A DNA stretch of 39,710 bases from NCBI GenBank assembly GCA_904392525.1, contig CAJFMW010000008.1, forward strand, positions 1-39,710. The letters run 5' to 3'. Under the pieces are notes generated by a model. The model worked only from the letters and a program-made list of their open reading frames with translations, did not search any database and was not told where the DNA came from. Below are positions 32,832 to 39,054 of this stretch, one piece after another. Every line of letters starts with the position of its first letter. The first letter of the stretch is position 1. The translations under genes and the position numbers were made by a program. The DNA is from an uncultured Eisenbergiella sp. GTDB lineage: Bacteria; Bacillota; Clostridia; Lachnospirales; Lachnospiraceae.

Positions 32832-34826
32832 CTATTTCTCTCCTTCGTATCCGCGCTGATACTGCTGGCAGTACCACTGCTGGAAAATGAAAAACGACCA
32901 GGTCACTTTTGAAAAATTCGCTCCCGTTGACGGTCCTCCGTCTCCGGTCTTCAGATACCGCTCCATCAGCCCCGTCACATAGTCCGCGTCAAAAATCCCC
33001 TGGCGTACCAGAAAGTCCCTGTCGGCATAGGAAAGGAGCTGTTCCCTTAACGGGCCGCGCAGCCACTTATCCAGAGGAACGGCAAATCCCACCTTGGGCC
33101 GGTCCAGAAGCTCCCTTGGGATATAGTCATAGGCAATATCCTTTAAAATCCGTTTTTTGATTCCGTTCTCATATTTAAAGCTGTGAGGAAGCCGGAAGGA
33201 ATACTCCATCACATCCCGGTCCAGAATGGGACATCTTGTCTCCAGCGAATATTTCATGGAAGCCCGGTCCACCTTACAGAGAATGTCTCCGGGCAGGTAG
33301 GTATCCATGTCCAGAAGCATCCGGCGGATCTGCCAGTTGTCAACGCCGTATCCGCTCTCAACAGGATACCTGCAGTTCATGCCTTCTCCCCGGATCATCC
33401 TCTCCGCCGCGGTGATATAGTCTGGCGAAGCCAGCTGAGTCTTGGTCTCAGGGTCCCGGTTGCCCGCAATCACGCGCACCTGAAAGGGCAGCTTCTCAAA
33501 AAGGCCTGCCTGCCTGATGCCCGGCAGATGGCAGAAGCCGTTTACCAGACTTCCGGCGAAATCCAGCTTCCCGGCACGGGCCACCTTTTCATACAGATTG
33601 TATCCGCAGTAAAATTCGTCTCCGCCGTCTCCGGAGAGAGCCACCGTCACCTGCTGCCTTGCGAGCTGGGATACCAGCATGGTGGCGATCTGGGAGCTGT
33701 CCGCAAAAGGCTCATCGTAATATTGAGGAATGCTCTCCACCAGGCGGAACATTTCCGCCTCATCAATAATCAGCTCCGTATGATCCGTTCCCAGATATTT
33801 CGCCACCGCTTTTGCGTATTTTGCCTCGTTGTAGCGCTCCTCTGCAAAGCCGATGGAAAAGGTTTTCACCGGCGCTCCCGCGCACTCCTGGGCGATGGCA
33901 GTCACCAGAGAGGAATCATAACCTCCGCTTAAAAAGCTGCCCAGCGGCACATCCGCGATCATGCGGGAAGCAACCGCTTTTTTCAAAAGCTCCTTCAGTT
34001 CTTCCTTCGCCTGTCCATAATCCGTCACCAGCTCTGATGCGCACTCCCGGTACACCTTTTTAATATCCCAGTATTTCCACTTCCGCACCCGGCGGCCGTT
34101 TCCCCGCTCCTGCCTGGTCACGTTCTCCGCGTACTCCGGCGCATCCGCTGCGTAGGCCGCATCCGGATCCAGGGAAAAACGAAGGATTCCTCCCGGCTCC
34201 ACCTTATATACGTTTTCAAAGATGGTGTCCGGCGCGTTGATATACTGCTGAAAAAGGAAACGGGAAAGCACCTCCCCGCGTATCCTGCCGGAAAAGCCGG
34301 GACAGGCCATGATTGGCTTCAGTTCTGATGCAAACACCAGATTTTCCCCGTCCAGCCAGTAATAAAGAGGCTTCTTCCCGATCCGGTCGCGGATCAGGTA
34401 TACCGCCTGCCTGCGGCGGTCATACAGAGCGATGGCGAACATCCCGTTGAAGCGTTCCACACAGGAAATCCCCCATTTCAGATAGGCTGCAAGGATCACC
34501 TCCGTATCGCAGGTGGACCGGAAGGGATAATCGGAAAGCTCCTTTTTCAGCTCCTGAAAATTGTAGATTTCTCCATTATAAACAATACTGATGCTGCCGT
34601 CCGGCGCGCCGCAGAAGCCCTGGGAGTGCATGGGCTGATGGCCCAGCTCGGACAGATCCAGAATGGAAAGGCGGCGCTGTGCCAGCCCCACCTGATAGCC
34701 GAAGGCCGCAGGAAAGATTTCCTCTCCCGAATCATCCGGCCCTCTGTGTACCATGGTATCATTCATTCTTTTCAGCTGCTTCTTTGTGATCTGCCTGGTG
34801 CTGATAAAGCCGCAGATTCCGCACAT
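32832..34826 (-). CDS. Second glutamine-dependent asparagine-synthase-type amidotransferase
   Basis: About 664 residues. MCGICGFIS supplies Cys2; HRGPDDSGEE, QRRLSILDLSELGHQPM and YNGEIYNFQE complete the glutaminase half. The synthetase half has GSFLSGGYDSSLVTA (intact SGGxDS), SGDGGDEFYCGY and DRASMKYSLETRCPILDRDV. The ATG at 34826 is required so that Cys2 becomes the N-terminal nucleophile after Met removal, and has GGGAGGG ~6 nt upstream; the frame upstream of it is rejected. A ~30-residue insertion near 225-255 (YAADAPEYAENVTRQERGN region) distinguishes it from the gene at 25795. It probably amidates a sugar acid or another small acceptor; free asparagine synthesis is possible. Confidence 0.88.
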   Translation of the reverse strand: MCGICGFISTRQITKKQLKRMNDTMVHRGPDDSGEEIFPAAFGYQVGLAQRRLSILDLSELGHQPMHSQGFCGAPDGSISIVYNGEIYNFQELKKELSDYPFRSTCDTEVILAAYLKWGISCVERFNGMFAIALYDRRRQAVYLIRDRIGKKPLYYWLDGENLVFASELKPIMACPGFSGRIRGEVLSRFLFQQYINAPDTIFENVYKVEPGGILRFSLDPDAAYAADAPEYAENVTRQERGNGRRVRKWKYWDIKKVYRECASELVTDYGQAKEELKELLKKAVASRMIADVPLGSFLSGGYDSSLVTAIAQECAGAPVKTFSIGFAEERYNEAKYAKAVAKYLGTDHTELIIDEAEMFRLVESIPQYYDEPFADSSQIATMLVSQLARQQVTVALSGDGGDEFYCGYNLYEKVARAGKLDFAGSLVNGFCHLPGIRQAGLFEKLPFQVRVIAGNRDPETKTQLASPDYITAAERMIRGEGMNCRYPVESGYGVDNWQIRRMLLDMDTYLPGDILCKVDRASMKYSLETRCPILDRDVMEYSFRLPHSFKYENGIKKRILKDIAYDYIPRELLDRPKVGFAVPLDKWLRGPLREQLLSYADRDFLVRQGIFDADYVTGLMERYLKTGDGGPSTGANFSKVTWSFFIFQQWYCQQYQRGYEGEK

Positions 34827-34844
34827 GGGCATCCCTCCCTTTTT

Positions 34845-34860
34845 GCCGCCGGCAGGCGGC
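34845..34860 (-). promoter_or_regulatory. GC-rich hairpin just before the second asn-synthase ribosome site
   Basis: GCCGCC and GGCGGC pair perfectly around a 4-nt loop, followed on the minus strand by AAAAAGGGAGGG and the start codon. A run of A, not U, follows, so it is not a terminator. It may stabilise the downstream message or modulate initiation. The rest of the 92-bp gap shows nothing. Confidence 0.45.
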
Positions 34861-34918
34861 ATTCCGATCGTAAAAGAATGGCGTCAGCCGCAATGGACGA
34901 AACAGTTTGCTTCCCCTG

Positions 34919-35674
34919 TCAGAGAAGATCTCTCACCGTCGCAAAATGCTTACACTCATTATCTATGGTATCCAGAAGCTCTTCGTTTCTCTCCGCAATC
35001 AGCGTCCGGAAATTTTCCAGATTATCATATCCCTGCTTCGTCCAGGAATAGGGATGCGTCAGGATCTGCACCTTATCATTTTTAAGCAGCGTCTCCCGGT
35101 CGGGCTTCCCGTAATTCCAGCGGTGCTGTGCATCGGAAATATATTTCACCGCCAGCTTTGTGTCCGGCGTCACCTTTTCTGCAAAGGTGAAATACTCATC
35201 CTGATAAGCGTTGATGATGCCTGGAAGCTTAATGTCTTCACGAAGCACATCCGCCGATGGACGATGGATGGAAAACTCCATGATCTCAAACCCGAACATC
35301 TCGCTGAGCACGTTGATCTCCTGCATGATCTTTTTCCGGATCAGCTCCATATCGGTCAGACCGTTCAGGGCGAAGTGCAGACCGATCTCATGGCCCCGCT
35401 CATGCATGTAGCGGATCATGTCCATATTCCGCTTGGAAAGAATGTTGTAGGAATTATTGGTCCACTGGAAGAAATAAGTGGACGTGAAGTCCATGGAAAG
35501 CTCCAGCTTGGAAAGAGCAAAGGCGCGGTCTACGGAAAACTCCACATCATGACGCATGATGATGAACTGATCCTTCCCCCTCGCCTGCTTAAAATTGGCC
35601 ATCCGGCCGCTCTCCTTGATAATCTGTATGATTTCTTTGTATTCTTCATAGGAAAACATATCTGTAATCTCCAT
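34919..35674 (-). CDS. NodB-like polysaccharide deacetylase-family protein
   Basis: A 251-residue cytoplasmic-looking protein. IIMRHDVEFSVDR gives the His-Asp of the deacetylase metal site (42-43), HERGHEIGLHF adds His residues at 95 and 100, and EFSIHRPSAD (His137) and ILTHPYSW resemble later motifs of the fold. The order and spacing fit a divergent member of the (beta/alpha)-barrel deacetylase superfamily, though the classical two-His zinc triad is not fully clear. No signal peptide, so it would act on a cytoplasmic substrate. The start codon abuts the upstream stop (TAA-ATG). Confidence 0.72.
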   Translation of the reverse strand: MEITDMFSYEEYKEIIQIIKESGRMANFKQARGKDQFIIMRHDVEFSVDRAFALSKLELSMDFTSTYFFQWTNNSYNILSKRNMDMIRYMHERGHEIGLHFALNGLTDMELIRKKIMQEINVLSEMFGFEIMEFSIHRPSADVLREDIKLPGIINAYQDEYFTFAEKVTPDTKLAVKYISDAQHRWNYGKPDRETLLKNDKVQILTHPYSWTKQGYDNLENFRTLIAERNEELLDTIDNECKHFATVRDLL

Positions 35675-36778
35675 TTATCTTTCTCCGGTCAGCGTCTCAA
35701 TATAGTCCTTCCACTGTTCAAAAATCGCCTGTCCATTAGCGGTTTCGGCGATCTTCCTTGCGTTCTCGCCCATCCGCTCCGCCTCGTCCGGATTTTCAAT
35801 CAGCTGGCAGATTCCCGCTGCCATCGCATCCTCATCCTTGATGGGAACCAGAAGCCCGTTATATCCGTCCTGCATCACCGTCCTCGGCCCGCCGCAGGGA
35901 CAGTCCGTGGCCACGATGGGAAGTCCCAGCGCCATAGCCTCCAGAAGGGCATTGGGAAGTCCCTCCCAATCAGAAGAAAAGGCATAAACAGCCGCATCGT
36001 TCAAAACCTTTTCCAGCTCATCGCTCGCTCCCATCAGCGTCACAAAGCTCCCCGCGTTCTTTTCCTCGATCAGCGCCTCAAGAAGCTCCTTCGTTCCGTC
36101 AAAGGAATCGCCGCCGTAAATTTTCAGATCATAATCCGGATGCTTTTCATGTACCTTCACAAAGGCACGGATGAGCATGAGCTGATTTTTGAAGTCCACC
36201 AGCCTTCCTGACTGCACCACCGTCTTCGTCCGGCGTTCCGGACGCGGCACACCGATATATTTGTCATTGATGGGGTTTAAGATGATCCTGGATTTTCGCT
36301 GCGCTCCCTTAGGGAAAAATTCCTTTTGTCCCTGTGTCTGGAACACAAAACCCGCCGCATGCCAGAACAGCAGGGGGATCTGAATCTTATCCGCCAGCCG
36401 GTCATAGTGCCCCACCGGATCTGTACGCACCGAAACGATAACCGGCGTCTTTACGCCCAGAGTAGACATTAACGCACGGTAATTGGCTTTTCTTCCGAAA
36501 GCAATCAGCACATCCGGTCTCTCCCGCTTTGCGAATTCCCGCAGACGGGTCACTCTCCGCATGATCTGATACAGCCTTCCCTTTTTTTTATCTTCCTCCG
36601 TAGGACCTACAATTACCCGCCTGATCCCCGGATCAATCTGAAATTCATTTTCCCCAACCCACTCCGTGGCTATGAGTACCTCATACCCTTCTTTTAAAAA
36701 CTGATGGGCAAGGTTGGTCACCACCCGCTCTGCGCCGCCCTGTTCCAGGCAGTTTAAATGAAATGCGATTTTGCGCAT
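35675..36778 (-). CDS. Family 4 glycosyltransferase, first gene of the polysaccharide operon
   Basis: A 367-residue GT-B protein: HLNCLEQGGAERVVTNLAHQF, TKTVVQSGRLVDFKNQLM, LKIYGGDSFDGTKELLEA and SSDWEGLPNALLEAMALGLP with the E-x7-E donor motif, then DCPCGGPRTVM. It is closest in style to the GT4 at 27733-28824. GGAGG lies 5 nt before the ATG. It follows the candidate promoter and leader hairpins and is directly joined to the NodB-like gene. Specificity unknown. Confidence 0.89.
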   Translation of the reverse strand: MRKIAFHLNCLEQGGAERVVTNLAHQFLKEGYEVLIATEWVGENEFQIDPGIRRVIVGPTEEDKKKGRLYQIMRRVTRLREFAKRERPDVLIAFGRKANYRALMSTLGVKTPVIVSVRTDPVGHYDRLADKIQIPLLFWHAAGFVFQTQGQKEFFPKGAQRKSRIILNPINDKYIGVPRPERRTKTVVQSGRLVDFKNQLMLIRAFVKVHEKHPDYDLKIYGGDSFDGTKELLEALIEEKNAGSFVTLMGASDELEKVLNDAAVYAFSSDWEGLPNALLEAMALGLPIVATDCPCGGPRTVMQDGYNGLLVPIKDEDAMAAGICQLIENPDEAERMGENARKIAETANGQAIFEQWKDYIETLTGER

Positions 36779-36833
36779 GCCATCCTCCGAAAATCCTGTA
36801 AAACAGCCACACCCGCATCCGCAGGCGCCGTTC

Positions 36834-36861
36834 TGCCGCCATCTGCGGCATTTTAAATGCC
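36834..36861 (-). promoter_or_regulatory. Overlapping alternative hairpins in the operon leader
   Basis: Stem 1 pairs 861-856 with 852-847 (GGCATT/AATGCC, offset 36000). Stem 2 pairs TGCCGC/GCGGCA across 834-839 and 845-850. They share bases 847-850, so only one can form at a time. They lie between the candidate -10 box and the first gene. There is no U-tract, so a classical attenuator is not supported. Confidence 0.4.
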
Positions 36862-36873
36862 TATAATCAATTC

Positions 36874-36902
36874 AGTTTAACACAATCACCTTTCAAAGAC
36901 AA
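36874..36902 (-). promoter_or_regulatory. Candidate sigma-70-type promoter of the polysaccharide operon
   Basis: On the minus strand, TTGTCT (36902-36897) is followed after exactly 17 nt by TAAACT (36879-36874). Each box matches 4 of 6 consensus positions. It lies in an AT-rich island between the GC-rich repeats and the leader, ~95 nt before the first start codon. It is the only plausible promoter I found ahead of the 27-gene run. Confidence 0.5.
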
Positions 36903-36925
36903 GATTTTTCCAACGCTACGAGCCG

Positions 36926-37083
36926 TGCAGCCGGGAGAATGAGAAATGCCCGTGGAGAACGGTCGGCCGCAGGCTGACTGTTTTCCACGGGCTTTTCTCG
37001 TTCTTCCGGATATGCGGCGACAGCCGCTAAGCGAAAGGCCGCAAGGCCTTGAGCCTGCACGGCGACCGGTTCCAATACCCTTC
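36926..37083. repeat. Structured repeat, copy 1 (contains a ~79-nt near-perfect hairpin)
   Basis: Begins TGCAGCCGGGAGAATGAGA. Bases 36931-36968 pair with 36972-37009 through an outer stem (16 bp), an inner stem (13 bp) and a tip stem (7 bp), with one mismatch and a GCA loop. The 3' part (36993-37083) is identical over 91 nt to copy 2. It holds two further small hairpins, GCGGC/GCCGC and AAGGCC/GGCCTT. CCGTGCAGCC occurs at the outer edge (36923-36932) and again after copy 2 (37253-37262). Confidence 0.85.
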
Positions 37084-37089
37084 CCTACC

Positions 37090-37249
37090 TGCAGCCGGGA
37101 GAATGAGAGAAGCGGCCGGGAAGCAGCCAGCCCGCAGGGCTGGATATTTCCCGGACGTTTTTCTCGTTCTTCCGGATATGCGGCGACAGCCGCTAAGCGA
37201 AAGGCCGCAAGGCCTTGAGCCTGCACGGCGACCGGTTCCAATACCCTTC
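37090..37249. repeat. Structured repeat, copy 2 (same frame, different hairpin core)
   Basis: Starts with the same TGCAGCCGGGAGAATGAGA and ends with the same 91 nt (37159-37249). The ~50-nt centre is unrelated in sequence to copy 1, yet pairs with itself: CCGGGAA/TTCCCGG and CCAGCCC/GGGCTGG around the same GCA loop, giving a hairpin from 37095 to 37175. The left-to-right spacing differs by 2 nt from copy 1. Confidence 0.85.
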
Positions 37250-37305
37250 ATTCCGTGCAGCCAGACTTTTCAGCTCTGATGCCAAAAGACTTTATCTGCA
37301 TCCTG

Positions 37306-38103
37306 TTAAATTTTCAGAAATACCGCCACATAGATCCGGCTGCAGATATCAACTCTCTCCTCTTTCGTTTTTTCTCTGATTTTATCAGCAAAAAGTTTCA
37401 CAACCAGATTGTTGTACTCATATTGGGGAATCATACCGCCACCGTCAATAATAATTTTCAAAAAATCAGCCAGCTGATGTGTTCGGTATTGGGGATCATT
37501 CAGATGAAAACGCTGAATATGTTTTTGAATAAAGGAAAGCTCTTCCTTAGAATATGTATATTGATTTGTATTCGGCTGGAATTCCATTTTCAGCACATTA
37601 TACTGGAGTGCCAGAGGCTCCCCCGATTGTTCGCCTTTTGCTCCCATCGGCTGCAGAATAATTTCCCCTCCCGGCAGCTTGTTATAGGACTCCTGCAGCT
37701 TTCTCAACGCTTTGCACGGAACAGTGCATTGTTTTCGCCGTTTCACTGAACATCTGCTTTTCTCTTCAAACTGCTTCAACACTTCTCCCCGCATATTTTT
37801 ATTTCTTTGTGCCTCTCCCCGCCGCTTAAATGACGAATTGCAGTCCGAACATGCAAGTCCGATATTCGGAACACATTCCACCAGCTTATCCGAATTGCTC
37901 TTCTCGATCGCATGTTCCAGCTGCCCCTGCTGTTTATGATCTGTTTCCACGCGGGAATAGCAGTACATACAATAACCACCGCTGGCCCGGCTCAATGCTT
38001 TTTTTATATTTTCCCTTTCTTCCTCTTTCACACAGCCATATTTTTTCCAACGCTTATAACTGACATGGAAGCATGGGATATCTAAACATAAATAATTCTC
38101 CAA
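37306..38103 (-). CDS. HNH endonuclease, PtuB/TIGR02646-like
   Basis: A 265-residue protein. CMYC (45-48) and CSDCN (85-89) form a two-CxxC zinc site around QLEHAIEK (His64) and PNIGLAC (Asn80), the order expected of an HNH ββα-metal nuclease of the TIGR02646/PtuB kind. The C-terminal ~150 residues are basic then mixed, without a recognised domain. The start is TTG at 38103, with GGAG 9 nt upstream, 3 nt after the ATPase stop, so the two are almost certainly co-translated. In Septu the PtuA ATPase controls a PtuB HNH nuclease; a similar role as the toxic effector is inferred. GC is low compared with the polysaccharide genes. Confidence 0.8.
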   Translation of the reverse strand: MENYLCLDIPCFHVSYKRWKKYGCVKEEERENIKKALSRASGGYCMYCYSRVETDHKQQGQLEHAIEKSNSDKLVECVPNIGLACSDCNSSFKRRGEAQRNKNMRGEVLKQFEEKSRCSVKRRKQCTVPCKALRKLQESYNKLPGGEIILQPMGAKGEQSGEPLALQYNVLKMEFQPNTNQYTYSKEELSFIQKHIQRFHLNDPQYRTHQLADFLKIIIDGGGMIPQYEYNNLVVKLFADKIREKTKEERVDICSRIYVAVFLKI

Positions 38104-38106
38104 CCG

Positions 38107-39054
38107 TTACCACTCCAAAATCTGTTTATAAATTAACTGCTGGGAAGCCGTTAAATTTTCTCTTTTCAGTTCTTCCAGCTGCCTCTGATCCCCTTCTGTC
38201 CATGCCTGATTAATTTTATTATTAAACAGCCTTCTTAATATATTTTCTGTTTCTGAAGCCTGTGGCATATGCCCGCCAAATACCCTGTCAAAAATGATCT
38301 GTACCTCCGAAATGGACTGACAGTCATTGATATCCATCACTTCATATCCTTTTTCATCCAAAACGATGAGATTGGCATTCTGCGCTCCGGCTACCAGATC
38401 GCCGGAATGGGTAGTAACAATAAAATCCATCTGCGGGAACTGTTCTTTCAGGAAGGGAAAGATTTTATAAGCGTAACCAGGGGAAAGGAATTCATCCAGT
38501 TCATCTATAATGACCACCGCTCTTTCAATTCCTTTCTCTTCCACACATTTGTCCTGATAATACAGCAGTTCCAAGAGGATGCGCACAATTGCCTGGTATC
38601 CGCTTGAAAGAAGGCCCCTTCCCTCTTTGAATTCCACCTCTCCAAAGACATCTCCAGGAATCAGCCTGAACCGTTCATCGGTCAGCTTCTCAAATAGATC
38701 CTGCAGTTTCTCCTCATACGGATAATAGATCTGTTCAATTCGTTCCGTCATTGTACCGAAACAGTTAAAGGAATCCTTCAAATTAAAAAAATCATCCTGA
38801 ATCCTGGTATCAATAATCGTTCTTTTATATGCGGGCTTTTTCGTTTCTCTTACTACTTTTCCCACATCAAATCCTCTGTTTACCGCATCCAGAAAATAGA
38901 TGGAATCTGTTTTCCCGGCTTTCTGAACCAGCAGTCTCAAAAGCAGTGACTTTCCACAGGAATTTTCTCCTATAATAACGGAATCCCCATACTTTAATCC
39001 CCTGTTCAGAAGCTTTTCTGAAATGCTAACCAGAGCATCCATGCCAAACTTCAT
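38107..39054 (-). CDS. ABC/SMC-type (AAA15/AAA21-like) ATPase of a defence cassette
   Basis: A 315-residue ATPase. IGENSCGKSLLL (29-39) is Walker A, LLSSGYQAIVRIL (148-160) the ABC-type signature, VVIIDELDEFLSP (180-192) Walker B with catalytic Glu, and VTTHSGDL (213-220) the switch His. All are intact, but the coiled-coil inserted in longer SMC/RecF or OLD ATPases is short, making it compact. No Toprim nuclease follows. It overlaps the DUF262 gene by 29 nt and is followed 3 nt later by the HNH gene. AAGGTGG lies ~10 nt before the ATG. By analogy with PtuA or RloC-type ATPases it would sense or gate; exact family membership is uncertain. Confidence 0.84.
   Translation of the reverse strand: MKFGMDALVSISEKLLNRGLKYGDSVIIGENSCGKSLLLRLLVQKAGKTDSIYFLDAVNRGFDVGKVVRETKKPAYKRTIIDTRIQDDFFNLKDSFNCFGTMTERIEQIYYPYEEKLQDLFEKLTDERFRLIPGDVFGEVEFKEGRGLLSSGYQAIVRILLELLYYQDKCVEEKGIERAVVIIDELDEFLSPGYAYKIFPFLKEQFPQMDFIVTTHSGDLVAGAQNANLIVLDEKGYEVMDINDCQSISEVQIIFDRVFGGHMPQASETENILRRLFNNKINQAWTEGDQRQLEELKRENLTASQQLIYKQILEW

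Larger units (their letters stand above)
36779..37305. other. 527-bp gene-free region between the defence cassette and the polysaccharide operon
   Basis: It holds the two structured repeats, a candidate promoter and leader hairpins listed separately. Long open frames on both strands here arise from the GC-rich repeats and mirror each other, so I do not call a gene. No clear U-tailed terminator follows the HNH gene stop; a weak AGTCTTTT/AAAAG pairing lies at about 37263-37291. Confidence 0.7.

Noticed and set aside
25795-34826. Lasso-peptide type gene cluster (asparagine-synthase homologue plus ABC transporter)
   Set aside because: Both AsnB proteins keep the full N-terminal glutaminase with Cys2, no leader peptidase or recognition-element protein is present, and no precursor peptide was seen. 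Polysaccharide context explains them better.
34907-36211. 434-residue plus-strand frame
   Set aside because: It is the complement of the NodB-like and GT4 genes, which have clear motifs and ribosome sites on the minus strand; histidine/leucine-rich composition is typical of a shadow frame.
36926-37262. CRISPR array or integron attC sites
   Set aside because: Only two long units with palindromic centres, no short regular repeats with unique spacers, no cas genes. I did not find the GTTRRRY/RYYYAAC core boxes of attC sites.
36867-37279. Several overlapping open frames on both strands in the repeat region, with Arg/Gly/Pro/Ala-rich products
   Set aside because: They arise from GC-rich tandem repeats with strong self-complementarity, mirror each other on both strands, lack good ribosome sites and resemble no family.
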